A stretch of 64,000 bases of DNA from UBA2988 sp965237965 (lineage in GTDB: Bacteria; Gemmatimonadota; Gemmatimonadetes; Longimicrobiales; Gaopeijiaceae): assembly GCA_965237965.1 (NCBI GenBank), contig CBDEGT010000003.1, positions 1,178,001 to 1,242,000 of the forward strand. Reading direction: 5' to 3'. Position numbers and translations under genes: made by a program. Position 1 is the first letter of the stretch, and each line of letters begins with the position of its first letter. Below are positions 8,103 through 16,711 of this stretch, one piece after another. The notes under the pieces are model-generated. The model had not been told where the DNA came from. It did no database searches and was given only the letters and a program-made list of their open reading frames with translations.

Positions 8103-10877
8103 TTAGGGCGCGGTCGTATTGATCGCGACTCCCGTCGACACCACCAGCCCGACGTTGTTGTCGTTCACGGCGATCGCACGAATCATCGCAGTCCCGGTAC
8201 CGAGCCCCGGCCTGGTAGCCATGTGCAGCATCGCCCCGGGCAGCGTCACGGAGTACGACCACGTCCGCCAGCGCGCGTTAGGTTCGTCACCGCCAACGCG
8301 GCCGCTCGTGCCGCTCGCGTCCGAACCGACCATCCAAGACACGCCGGCGACGTCCGTCATCCAGAAGTCCACCCTCTCAAGCGGATTGCTGAATGTACCC
8401 GACTCTGGCGCGATGGCCATGACCTCGATCTTCACCGAGGTCTCGTCTGAGCCCTCGCCTTCGTCACACTCCGCAATGCCGCAGAACGCGTACACATTAT
8501 TATTGTCGCGCCCTGCCCAGTCGGTGGTGAAGTCCCCAGAAGCAGACGCGTCGTCGGCTTCCGGGGCGTCCGTCACGGTGAATGTAGTCGACTCGTCCTC
8601 GTATGCGCCCGTCTGGTCACGGACGGCCACTGTGACCCTGGAGAGGGTCGTGAGATTGCCGCCCACCTCCGACTGCAGGGCAGCGTACGTGTTCACGGTG
8701 GCGCTGACCGGGTGGTTCCGGCTCGTCAGCGACGAGGCATTGAACTCATCCACGGCTACCGGCGAGCCGATCCCGAGGTTGACGATGTCTCCGAAGTCGG
8801 CCGACCCGTAGTAGTCCCGAATCGACAGGTTGTCGTTCAGGTAGGAAGCCCCGTCGAACGGCTTGCCGGCTTCGATGACCCCCTGAACGGAGGGAGCCGT
8901 CAAAGTCGCGACGCTGGCGTCGTACACGAAGGTATGGCTGATCGCGTCCGAGCGGTTGCCGGCCTGGTCCTGCGCCAACCCCGAGACGGTGTAGTACGCC
9001 GCAGCCACGCCAGTCTGCAATTCGACGTCTTCGACGGTGATGAGTGCGGTCGTTTCGCAGTCTTCATCGACCACGGCGGCGCCGTCCACCTCGCCGTTAT
9101 CCGGGACGGTGAGGCACTCCGTCTTGGAAGCAGTCCGCCTCTGGAGCCCTACCATTAGGCCTGCGTTGTCATCCAGACCGGAGTTTCCGACGTCACTTTC
9201 GTCGTCCTCGGCCTCGAACAAGAAGGTCTGGGGGACATCGTTGTGCCGGTTGTCGTCGTCGTAGTCATCCCCGAACTCGATCGTCGGAGCCGTGACGTCG
9301 ACACCGAATGCCAGGGTCTGCCCACTGAGATCAGTTATCTCATCGGCGTTGTCTGGAGTAGCGTCGTAACCGTATACGTCCGGCGTCATTATATCGTTGT
9401 CGTGGTCCACCAGAGCATCGCCCCCTACCGGCGCGGCGCGACACATGGCGTCGTCATCCGGGAGTTCCGACATGTTCCCGAGGTCGTCGGTGGCCGAGGC
9501 AACTGCGCAGTAGCTGTCGTTGTCCGCACTCTCGGCCGGCAGCGACGAACTCGGCGAAGCCTCCAACGCCTTCTCCAGATCCTCCCCCATCAGGAGCATC
9601 ATGTTGTAGCCGCCGATACCACCCGTCTCGTCCGCGCCCTTAACCAACCAATTCTCGTCGTCGTCTTCGTCTGCGTCGACTTCGCCCGTCAGGGCCACAG
9701 CCGCGTTGAGCCAGCCATTCTCCCGGCCATTGCGATTCGCAACAATGATCGGAGATTCCGTCGGACCCACGAAGTCAACGAAGGCCGGGAAGGGATGATC
9801 GTCATTCAGGATCACGCCATCTGACGAGATGGTGAGCATATCACCGACCGCGCCTTCATCAGCGTCCGTGTTGCTCTCGCGGTCCTCGCATTCAAACTCG
9901 AACGTGTAGCCATCTGACCCGTCCGAATCCGTGGCGTCTTCGCCGCAGAAGTTCGCGCCAACGGACGTGACCGATCCACCGGTGTAGCTCACGGGCAGAG
10001 CAGTAATGTCGATCGTCCCGTTGCCCGGGCCTCCATACCACCGCCGGCCGTCATCGCCTATCTCGCTGTTGTCGCCCAGATCGGCCGTCACAACATAGCC
10101 ATCGTCATTGTTGAATTCGACGGTGAGCACGTTCGAGGAGATCGGCTCGCTGCCTGCGACCTTGAGCTGCATCGATATTTCGTGATCGCCGTTCATGTAA
10201 GCCGGGGAGCCCGTGGACGAATCGTAATCGTCCGAATCGAACGACAGGGTGAAGGCGTGTATTGCCTGCGCGGCTGGCTCCTCCACCGCGGGCGTGGCAG
10301 CGACGCCGAAGTTTTGTGAATCCACCACGTCGCCGTCCACGAGCAGCGTCAACCCTTCGAGCACCTGGTCGCCACGCTCGACATTGGCCTGAACATCCAC
10401 CCTGCCTTTCAGGCCGGTCGTCTCGAGGTTCTCACTCTCGATCGAGGCGACAAGGATAAAGGCCTTTTCACCCACCTGCGGCCCCATCACGGTGAGCTGA
10501 GAGCCCACGTTCCCGGTTTCGCTACCCTTCGTCACCACGGCGGTGATCGTCACTCCGCCAGCCGCGACGCCCATCGCCTGACAGCCGGAGCTTGTCACGC
10601 TAGCCGTGGCGATAGCGGTGTCGGACGAGGCGCAGCTCCAGCTAGCCGTCTCGCCCGCAGCCCCACCCGAGGCGTTGACGGCGAAGACGACACTGCTTCC
10701 CACTGCGACCTCAGCCGAAGCAGGAGCCATCGTGGTCGTGAGCGGGGGGGGGGGCGGCGGCGGCGCGATCGGCACGGTCGGCACGGTCGGCGTCACTACC
10801 GCGTCGTCATCACAAGCGAGCACCCCTACAGTGAGCGCGAGTAACGCGACACCTGCGAACCGAAGTAACTTCTTCAT
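8103..10877 (-). CDS. Large acidic Ig-like surface lipoprotein
   Basis: 924 residues. The N terminus MKKLLRFAGVALL...GVLAC is a clear lipoprotein signal (lipobox VLAC, Cys22). A proline-rich spacer (PTVPTVPIAPPPPPPP) and a Big_2-like Ig domain (about 45-130) follow. The long remainder is very rich in Asp/Asn/Ser with several CE/CD cysteine pairs and no enzyme motif I recognise, suggesting calcium-binding beta-sandwich repeats. It is likely anchored in the outer membrane and exposed. The start is preceded by a G-rich site, and a strong terminator follows the stop. Function unknown. Confidence 0.85.
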   Translation of the reverse strand: MKKLLRFAGVALLALTVGVLACDDDAVVTPTVPTVPIAPPPPPPPLTTTMAPASAEVAVGSSVVFAVNASGGAAGETASWSCASSDTAIATASVTSSGCQAMGVAAGGVTITAVVTKGSETGNVGSQLTVMGPQVGEKAFILVASIESENLETTGLKGRVDVQANVERGDQVLEGLTLLVDGDVVDSQNFGVAATPAVEEPAAQAIHAFTLSFDSDDYDSSTGSPAYMNGDHEISMQLKVAGSEPISSNVLTVEFNNDDGYVVTADLGDNSEIGDDGRRWYGGPGNGTIDITALPVSYTGGSVTSVGANFCGEDATDSDGSDGYTFEFECEDRESNTDADEGAVGDMLTISSDGVILNDDHPFPAFVDFVGPTESPIIVANRNGRENGWLNAAVALTGEVDADEDDDENWLVKGADETGGIGGYNMMLLMGEDLEKALEASPSSSLPAESADNDSYCAVASATDDLGNMSELPDDDAMCRAAPVGGDALVDHDNDIMTPDVYGYDATPDNADEITDLSGQTLAFGVDVTAPTIEFGDDYDDDNRHNDVPQTFLFEAEDDESDVGNSGLDDNAGLMVGLQRRTASKTECLTVPDNGEVDGAAVVDEDCETTALITVEDVELQTGVAAAYYTVSGLAQDQAGNRSDAISHTFVYDASVATLTAPSVQGVIEAGKPFDGASYLNDNLSIRDYYGSADFGDIVNLGIGSPVAVDEFNASSLTSRNHPVSATVNTYAALQSEVGGNLTTLSRVTVAVRDQTGAYEDESTTFTVTDAPEADDASASGDFTTDWAGRDNNNVYAFCGIAECDEGEGSDETSVKIEVMAIAPESGTFSNPLERVDFWMTDVAGVSWMVGSDASGTSGRVGGDEPNARWRTWSYSVTLPGAMLHMATRPGLGTGTAMIRAIAVNDNNVGLVVSTGVAINTTAP

Positions 10878-10930
10878 GGCCCCCCCCTACAAGATGATAG
10901 ATGAAAAATGCGCTCGACCCTCTTTTCACC

Positions 10931-11168
10931 AGTGCGTGATGGCACGCAGCTTAACCCCAACACCCGGAAGCGCGAAAGAGGCGAGGGGGAGCGAAGCCAG
11001 CCGCCAGGGTCGGAGGCTTTTTTCGGGAACACCTTTCGCCATGCGACGAGAGTGCGTGGTGGCACAGTTTAACCCCAACACCCGGAAGCGCGAAAGAGGC
11101 GAGGGGGAGCGAAGCCAGCCGCCAGGGTCGGAGGCTTTTTTCGGGAACACCTTTCGCCATGCGACGGG
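10931..11168. repeat. Tandem direct repeat, two units of about 120 bp
   Basis: Units 10931-11050 and 11051-11168 are nearly identical over almost their whole length; the second lacks two bases near its start. Each holds a GC-rich stretch ending AGGCTTTTTTCGGG, which can fold into a weak stem followed by T, so each copy could act as a plus-strand terminator. The repeat overlaps the 3' end of the minus-strand ORF 10951-11598. Confidence 0.9.
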
Positions 11169-11598
11169 GGACGGGCAGGTCGGCCCATTTCACGCCGGAT
11201 CCCCTCTCTTCATGCCATCTCTTCATGCCATGAAACCTGTTCCATCGGCTCCACTGTGCCGTTACTGTACCCAGATTGATCCCTTCCTTTACAGCGGCGT
11301 TCAAGACGTCGTGCCGATCGACGGAGCCATCCGGCTTTCTCAAGCGGCTGATGATGTCCCAAACCCTGTGGGCGATCGTCCCGGGGGTAGGCTCTGTGAC
11401 GTTATTCCGCGTGACTCTCACCCCCAGATTCCTCGCCCGGATCTCCTCACGCCTCTCAATCCTCTCCATCATCAGACGAACGAACTCAGGATGGGAGTCC
11501 CCACCACAGAGGGTGAGAATTTCCGCCAGCCACCGTTCAAACCGGAGCCCATCGTCGTCATCGCCTTGGATGGTGAGCTTGATGGGATCTCTTGCCAT
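10951..11598 (-). CDS. Hypothetical protein with repeat-derived C terminus
   Basis: 215 residues. Residues 1-145 look like a genuine small basic protein (MARDPIKLTIQGDDDDGLRFERW..., with DVLNAAVKEGINLGTVTAQWSRW reminiscent of a winged-helix DNA-binding segment); I do not recognise the family. From about residue 146 on, the protein is encoded by the tandem repeat. The first unit read gives MAKGVPEKSLRPWRLASLPL, and the second is read in another frame because the units differ by two bases. The native stop was probably lost or displaced. There is no convincing ribosome site. Confidence 0.55.
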   Translation of the reverse strand: MARDPIKLTIQGDDDDGLRFERWLAEILTLCGGDSHPEFVRLMMERIERREEIRARNLGVRVTRNNVTEPTPGTIAHRVWDIISRLRKPDGSVDRHDVLNAAVKEGINLGTVTAQWSRWNRFHGMKRWHEERGSGVKWADLPVPRRMAKGVPEKSLRPWRLASLPLASFALPGVGVKLCHHALSSHGERCSRKKPPTLAAGFAPPRLFRASGCWG

Positions 11599-11990
11599 CA
11601 GAGTTTTAGAACCCCCCCGGGGGAGCAGGGGGGACGCGACGGGCCCTGGGGGGGTGTAGAAGCGGCGTAGTGTAGACGGTTGATTTTCACTACTCCCTCA
11701 CCCCGCGAATATCTCCAGTCAGGAACGCCGATCATAGGGCCATCGGCCCTCCGCAAGTCCCGCCCGAAGCATTCGACGTGACAGGGCGCTAGGTCGCCGC
11801 CGCCGGGGCAGCGGATTTGGCTTGCCGTTCAACATGGGCTCGGCTCCGGGCTACGGCGAAGCCCCTAGCGGTTAGATAGGGGGCCAGTTCGGCGGTGACC
11901 CGGGAGAAGCGGACCTCCCCAAGATGCACCGCCAGCATAAGCCGAGCGGACCCCCCCAGGCAACCGGAAGACCCAGCCCGGCTCGCCGCA
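11599..11990. other. Non-coding stretch
   Basis: No supported gene. It contains homopolymeric C/G runs (11612-11660) and ordinary GC-rich sequence leading into the IS3 remnant at 11991. Confidence 0.4.
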
Positions 11991-12109
11991 GCGACCTTCG
12001 GTCGCTTTCGACTCCCTCGGCTTGGGAGACATCACACACCCCTTTCTCGCTGGACCCCATCCTCGTTGCCAATCTACTGTCCAGTGAAATCAGGGGCGCT
12101 TCCGATTGG
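11991..12109 (-). mobile_element. Remnant of one end of the IS3-family element
   Basis: About 85-90% identical by eye to 37410-37515, the end of the complete IS3-family element that carries the orfA start. It keeps the first codons of orfA and the terminal CTACTGTCCAG motif. The rest of the element is missing, so this is a deleted or one-ended relic just outside the conjugative element. Confidence 0.8.
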
Positions 12110-12124
12110 CACGGCTCCTGACCC

Positions 12125-12841
12125 TCACAGTCGCCTTGAGACCCAGACGGCGCGTCCGACGATGCGGATCTCGTCTGCGAGGCGTTCGTAGCTGTCGTAC
12201 TCCGGGTTGACCGACTTGATCACTACCCTCGGCGGCTCGGAGTGGGGCACATGCTCGATCCGCTTGGTGACCAGTCCCATTCCGTCCCAGATCACGAAGA
12301 TGCCCGGCGGGACCGGGACCTGCCGGCTCACATCGATCAGGATCCGGTCGCCGCTCGAGAAGAGCGGCTCCATCGAGTCCCCGTCGACGGTGATCATCCG
12401 CAGATCTTCCGGCCTGGCCCGGAATTCATGCCGGATGAGGGGATCGGCGAGAAGCCACGTCGCCTTGGTCTGCTCCACCTCTTCGTTCCAGGCCCCCGGG
12501 CCCGCCGCCGCCCGGACGTCGATCTCGGGCACCGCGCTGTAGCCCCTCGGAACGGCGCGCGGGCCGGCCGAGGGCGGCTGTGGACGCGCTTCCCCATTCG
12601 GGGGCCGGCCGTGCTTGATCTCTTCGGGGCTGCAGCCCAGGTGCTCCGCCAAGGCCTCGCGGTCGTCCTCGGCCAGGACACGGGGCGTGCCCCGGTGGAT
12701 GAACTGGTGCAGATAGGCCGCGTTTCGTCCGATGGCGAGCGACGCCATCCGCAGGTTCGAGCGATTCTCCGCAATTAGCCCGAGGATCCGCCGGCGAACC
12801 GGGTCCATCGCCGTGTCGTCGTATCTCGTCTTTCGTCCCAT
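12125..12841 (-). CDS. XRE/S24-type repressor with self-cleavage domain
   Basis: 238 residues. Residues about 15-75 form a helix-turn-helix (LGLIAENRSNLRMASLAIGRNAAYLHQFIHRGTPRVL). Residues about 115-235 are an S24/LexA-like peptidase domain with the catalytic serine in VDGDSMEP and the lysine in GLVTKRIE. Such proteins are cI/LexA-type repressors that cleave themselves under DNA damage. It is divergent from the transfer operon and probably represses both promoters; a shared motif at 12851-12866 and 13095-13110 is a candidate operator. An alternative start is Met12 at 12808. Confidence 0.9.
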   Translation of the reverse strand: MGRKTRYDDTAMDPVRRRILGLIAENRSNLRMASLAIGRNAAYLHQFIHRGTPRVLAEDDREALAEHLGCSPEEIKHGRPPNGEARPQPPSAGPRAVPRGYSAVPEIDVRAAAGPGAWNEEVEQTKATWLLADPLIRHEFRARPEDLRMITVDGDSMEPLFSSGDRILIDVSRQVPVPPGIFVIWDGMGLVTKRIEHVPHSEPPRVVIKSVNPEYDSYERLADEIRIVGRAVWVSRRL

Positions 12842-13145
12842 ATAGTGGGATATTACCTACTACCTGTCGCCGGCACAACAGGACACCCAACTCGGGGACG
12901 GCGAACGTAGGAATCACCCCGTAGCCTTTCGGCTCGCCTGGGGAAGCCACCCCCCCCCCACGGCCACCATCTCGACCGAAGGCTTCCACAGCGTCAAGTG
13001 GGTGTTTGGGGACCTACTCGAGGCCCCGCTGGCGGAGCGTCGCCGAACCCCCGTTTCAGTATCTCGTTGCTCCGCAGGAACGTGGGGAATGCCCTATTTC
13101 CTACTGTCTTGCGTAATTTGCCCACACCGTATTTGGTGCACTGGT
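12842..13145. promoter_or_regulatory. Divergent control region with repeated candidate operator
   Basis: The intergenic region between the repressor and the first plus-strand gene. The motif TATTxCCTACTxxCT occurs at 12851-12866, next to the repressor start, and at 13095-13110, upstream of the plus-strand genes, in the same orientation. The placement fits repressor operators. No binding site is known, so this is inference. Confidence 0.5.
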
Positions 13146-13415
13146 ATGGAGAGCCTGACGAAGCAGTTCGAGGAGCGCATTGCGGAGTTCCTTCGGCGCA
13201 CGCAGGTGACGCCGTCGGAGTTCGGTGAGCGGGCGATCGGCGACCGGAAGTTCTGCGGAGACTTGCGGCGCGGCCGTTCGCCGAGGCTGGCGACCGTGGA
13301 CCGGGTGCTGGCGTTCATGGAGGCCTACGAGGGGGCTGCGCACGGGGCTCGCGGTTCAACCGGCAGCGAGAGCCTCGGGGATTCTTCCTCGACAGCAGGA
13401 GAGACGGGGCGATGA
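13146..13415 (+). CDS. Small helix-turn-helix protein
   Basis: 89 residues from the ATG at 13146. MESLTKQFEERIAEFLRR is followed by TPSEFGERAIGDRKFCGDLRRGRSPRLATVDRVLAFM, which reads as a compact DNA-binding fold with a recognition helix around residues 30-45. The tail is Ser/Gly-rich. Its stop overlaps the AlpA start (ATGA), so the two are translationally coupled. It is probably a regulator of the element. The longer frame from 13002 includes the promoter region and is unlikely. Confidence 0.7.
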   Translation: MESLTKQFEERIAEFLRRTQVTPSEFGERAIGDRKFCGDLRRGRSPRLATVDRVLAFMEAYEGAAHGARGSTGSESLGDSSSTAGETGR

Positions 13416-13639
13416 CACGAGCGGTCGAGCCGGGCAGGGACGCCCCCGCCCGCATCCTTCGGTTTCACCAAGTGCAAGCCCGCACGGGGCTGTCGCGGAG
13501 CACGATCTATCGGCGACTGGCCGGGGGCGGCTTCCCCAAGCCGCTATCGCTGGGCGCACGTGCGGTCGGCTGGATCGAGTCGGAGGTGGACGAGTGGATC
13601 CGCCAGCGGATCGTGGCGAGCCGAGGCGAAGCCGAGTGA
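13412..13639 (+). CDS. AlpA-family DNA-binding regulator
   Basis: 75 residues. ILRFHQVQARTGLSRSTIYRRLAGGGFPKPLSLGARAVGWIESEVDEWI is a textbook AlpA/MerR-like winged helix (helix-turn-helix at about 25-45, then the VGW.ESEVDEW signature). In phages and integrative elements AlpA proteins activate excisionase or other element genes. Coupled to the preceding HTH gene and 35 bases ahead of virB2. Confidence 0.88.
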   Translation: MTRAVEPGRDAPARILRFHQVQARTGLSRSTIYRRLAGGGFPKPLSLGARAVGWIESEVDEWIRQRIVASRGEAE

Positions 13640-13674
13640 CCGGCGCATCCCAGCGAGAGACCAAGGAGAAGACG

Positions 13675-13962
13675 ATGCAACCTTTGTTAAGGACGGTACG
13701 AGCGGCGGCCTGGGCCGCGCTGTGGTTGCTGTTCCCCGGGGTGCTGTGGGCGCAGGGGACGAGCCCGTGGGTGGAGGCGGTGAACGAGCTGCAGGCGCAG
13801 TTCACGGGCCCGATCGCGCGGGGGCTCTCGCTGATCGCGATCGTGGTGGGCGGGCTGATGTTCGCGTTCGGCGAGGGCGGGAGCAAGCGCACGCTGGCCG
13901 GGATCGTCTTCGGTCTCGGGATGGCGATGGGCGCGGCCAACTTCCTGGCCTGGCTCTTCTGA
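13675..13962 (+). CDS. virB2: VirB2/TrbC-like pilin
   Basis: 95 residues from the ATG at 13675, with AAGGAG nine bases upstream. A signal peptide ends LWAQG. Two hydrophobic helices follow (ARGLSLIAIVVGGLMFAF and LAGIVFGLGMAMGAANFLAW), the layout of VirB2/TrbC major pilins. It forms the extracellular filament of the type IV secretion system. Its stop overlaps the virB3 start. Confidence 0.85.
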   Translation: MQPLLRTVRAAAWAALWLLFPGVLWAQGTSPWVEAVNELQAQFTGPIARGLSLIAIVVGGLMFAFGEGGSKRTLAGIVFGLGMAMGAANFLAWLF

Positions 13963-14264
13963 TGAGGGGTCTGAGGCGTTGGGCCGGCTATCCGGCGCTG
14001 AACCGTCCGCTGACGATCCTGGGGGTGGAGCGTAGGGGGTTTCTGCTCAGCGCGACGCTCGGGCTCGCGATGTGGAACGCGACGGCTTCGCTGGTGACGG
14101 GCGGCGTCGTGTTCGCGGTGGGCTACGGGGCCGGCTGGCTCGCTGGCCGTAAAGACCCGGACATGCTTGGCGTGCTCCGCGCGGGCACCCGTTACCCGGC
14201 CCGCTTCGACCCGGGCAAGTGGGCCGAAGAGCCGTGGCATCTCGTGATTCGGAGCGGGCGGTGA
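13962..14264 (+). CDS. virB3: VirB3/TrbD-like inner-membrane protein
   Basis: 100 residues. The N-terminal YPALNRPLTILGVERRGF matches the conserved start of VirB3 (shortly before the membrane segment), followed by two hydrophobic helices around residues 33-70. VirB3 sits in the inner membrane and works with VirB4, whose gene follows with a four-base overlap (GTGA). Confidence 0.85.
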   Translation: MRGLRRWAGYPALNRPLTILGVERRGFLLSATLGLAMWNATASLVTGGVVFAVGYGAGWLAGRKDPDMLGVLRAGTRYPARFDPGKWAEEPWHLVIRSGR

Positions 14265-16705
14265 GGATCGCCGCGGAACTCCGGGACCACGAGGCGGCCG
14301 GTTCGTTGGCCGAGGAGCTGCCCTACTGGGGCTGGCTCGAGGACGGCCGCACGTGCCTGACCCGCACGGGCGAGCTGATCGCGGCCGGGCGGCTAGCGCC
14401 CGCGGTGGTCGACGGGCGTTCGCCCGAACAGATCGACCAAGTGCTCGGCCGCTGGCAGCGTCTGCTCTCGGGTTTGGACGCCGACACGCGCCTCTACTTC
14501 TATCTGCTCCGGCGCCCGGCCTCGCCCGAGGCCACGGACGACGAGAGCTCCGGCATCGTAGCGGTCTCGCAGCGGAAGCGCCGCGCGTTCCTCTCGAGCC
14601 GCGTGCAGCGGCTCGGGGCCTACCTGGTCTGGTCGCACGATCCCCGTCTCCGGGCGGTCGCCGACGGGCCAACATCGGGAAGCGCCTCCCGGCTCATGCA
14701 GTGGTGGAAGCGCCGCCGAGGGGGCGCGCCCACCTACCTGCGGTTCGAAATCGAGGCGGCCGCCGCCCGCTTTTGCGCGACGGTGGACGCGGGCCGGGCG
14801 CTCGTGGAGGAGCACACGCCGATCGAGATGCTCGAGCCCGCCGAGGCCTCGCGGCTTCTCTCCGAGTTGATCAACCGTCCGGGCACGGTGTGGGACGGAG
14901 CGACGGGGAGCGGTATGAACTGGCGGCTCGCCCTCTCTGAGCTCGAGGCGGAGCGAGGACACCTGCGGCTCGACGGCGAGCCCGTGATCCTGTACTCGCT
15001 CCTCTCCCCGCCCGGGCAAGCCCATGCGAACCTGCTCCGGGAGCTCTACTGCCTGGACGCGGCGATGACGGTGTCGCTCGAGTGGCGGCCCTGGGCGGTT
15101 GAGGCGGCCCGGCGCCGGATCCGCGGCGCGCAGCGGCACTACTTCGCGCGCCGCTACTCGATGATGGCGCACGTGCAGGAGACGGAGGGCACGGCGGCCG
15201 CGATGGTCGACTCGGCCGCCGCCACCGAATCGGATCGTCTGGGCGAGGCGCTCGTCGAGCTCGAAGCGGACGGCGTGAGCTACGGGGAGGCCACGCTGAC
15301 GGTGGCGCTCCACGGCGAGCTCGGAAGGATCGAACGCGTGGACGGCGACCTCCGGCGTCTCTTCGCCGCGCACGACGCGAAGGTGATCCGGGAGGGCTAC
15401 GGCCAGCTGCCGGCCTGGTTCTCGCGGCTCCCGGCCCAGCCCCGTGGGCGGCAGGTGCGGAAGGTGTTCGTGTCGGCCGGCGTGGCGGCCTGTTTGGCGC
15501 CGCTGTTCGGGCCGCCCAGGGGCCGGGCTAAGAGCAAACACCTTGGCCGTGAGGCGCTCGCGGTCTTGGAGACCCCGTGGCGGACGGCGTACCACTACGA
15601 CCTGTTCGCCGGCGACGTGGGGCACACGCTGATGCTCGGCGCGACCGGCTCGGGCAAGAGCTTCACGCTCAACTTCCTCCTGGTTGAGGCGCTCAGGTAC
15701 GACCCTCGGGTCCTGATCCTGGACCTAGGCGGCTCCTACCGCTGGCTGACCCGGTTCCTCGGGGGGCGCTACCTCGAGCTGTCGCCCGGCGAGGCGGAGC
15801 CGACGCTCCGGCTGCAGCCGTTCTCCCTTCCGGCGAGTACGCGGACGTTCCAGTTCCTCACGGGCTGGGTGCTCCGGCTCCTGAAGCTCGGCGGTTGGGA
15901 GGCGAGCGGAAGGGACACGAGCGAGATCCGGGCCCGGATCGAGGACCTCTACGCGTTCGAGCCGGAGCGCCGCACGCTGAGCGTCTTGGCCGGATCGCTT
16001 CCGTCCGCGACGTGGCCGGCCTGGAGCCGTTGGACCCAAGGCGGCGCCTGGGGCGGCTACTTCGACAACCCGGCGGGCGGGGCACCGGACCTCGAGTTCG
16101 CCGACTGGCAGGTGATCGACCTGGCGGGTGCGGTCGAGCATCCGGATCTCTGCGACGCGGCGCTCTCTTACCTGCTCGAGCGGATGCGCCTGGAGGTGGA
16201 GGACCCGTCCGAGACGGCGCGGCTCAAGCTGATGGTAGTGGACGAGGCCTGGCGCTACCTGCAGGACCCCGGGGTGCTGAACTACCTGGCCGAGGCCGCG
16301 AAGACGTGGCGCAAGAAGAACGCCGCACTGGTCCTCGCGACCCAGTCCGCGGTCGACGTGACGGCGACGCCCGGAGCAGCGGCGCTCCTCGAGTCGATCC
16401 CGACGAAACTCTTCCTCGCGAACCCAGAACTCCCCGACGCGGTCGGGGCGCTGTTCCGGCTGAACGAGTCGGAGCTGGCCCAGATCCGGGGCCTGATCCC
16501 CAAGCGCGAGCTCTACCTCCGCCGCCCGGACGGGGCGGCGGTGCTCCGGCTCGACGTCGATCCGGAGAGCTACTGGCTCTACACCTCCTCCGCGCTCGAT
16601 GCCGAGGAGCGCGCCCGGGCCGTCGAGCGTCACGGACTCAGCCGGGCCCTCGAGGTGCTCGCGAGCCGAGACCATCCCACCCCCACCCCCAACGCAAGGA
16701 GATGA
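14261..16705 (+). CDS. virB4: VirB4/TrbE conjugation ATPase
   Basis: About 814 residues from a GTG at 14261 overlapping the virB3 stop; an ATG at 14219 would overlap virB3 further. The Walker A motif GATGSGKSFTLN is at about residue 460, followed by LILDLGGSYRWLTRFLGG. The Walker B-like LMVVDEAWRYLQDP is at about 655, followed by KTWRKKNAALVLATQS, as in VirB4. It powers pilus assembly and substrate transfer at the inner membrane. Length and motifs are complete, so this component looks intact. Confidence 0.95.
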   Translation: MRIAAELRDHEAAGSLAEELPYWGWLEDGRTCLTRTGELIAAGRLAPAVVDGRSPEQIDQVLGRWQRLLSGLDADTRLYFYLLRRPASPEATDDESSGIVAVSQRKRRAFLSSRVQRLGAYLVWSHDPRLRAVADGPTSGSASRLMQWWKRRRGGAPTYLRFEIEAAAARFCATVDAGRALVEEHTPIEMLEPAEASRLLSELINRPGTVWDGATGSGMNWRLALSELEAERGHLRLDGEPVILYSLLSPPGQAHANLLRELYCLDAAMTVSLEWRPWAVEAARRRIRGAQRHYFARRYSMMAHVQETEGTAAAMVDSAAATESDRLGEALVELEADGVSYGEATLTVALHGELGRIERVDGDLRRLFAAHDAKVIREGYGQLPAWFSRLPAQPRGRQVRKVFVSAGVAACLAPLFGPPRGRAKSKHLGREALAVLETPWRTAYHYDLFAGDVGHTLMLGATGSGKSFTLNFLLVEALRYDPRVLILDLGGSYRWLTRFLGGRYLELSPGEAEPTLRLQPFSLPASTRTFQFLTGWVLRLLKLGGWEASGRDTSEIRARIEDLYAFEPERRTLSVLAGSLPSATWPAWSRWTQGGAWGGYFDNPAGGAPDLEFADWQVIDLAGAVEHPDLCDAALSYLLERMRLEVEDPSETARLKLMVVDEAWRYLQDPGVLNYLAEAAKTWRKKNAALVLATQSAVDVTATPGAAALLESIPTKLFLANPELPDAVGALFRLNESELAQIRGLIPKRELYLRRPDGAAVLRLDVDPESYWLYTSSALDAEERARAVERHGLSRALEVLASRDHPTPTPNARR

Positions 16706-16711
16706 CACGCC

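Noticed and set aside
10931..11168. Possible CRISPR array
   Set aside because: Only two adjacent units of about 120 bp without spacers and no cas genes.
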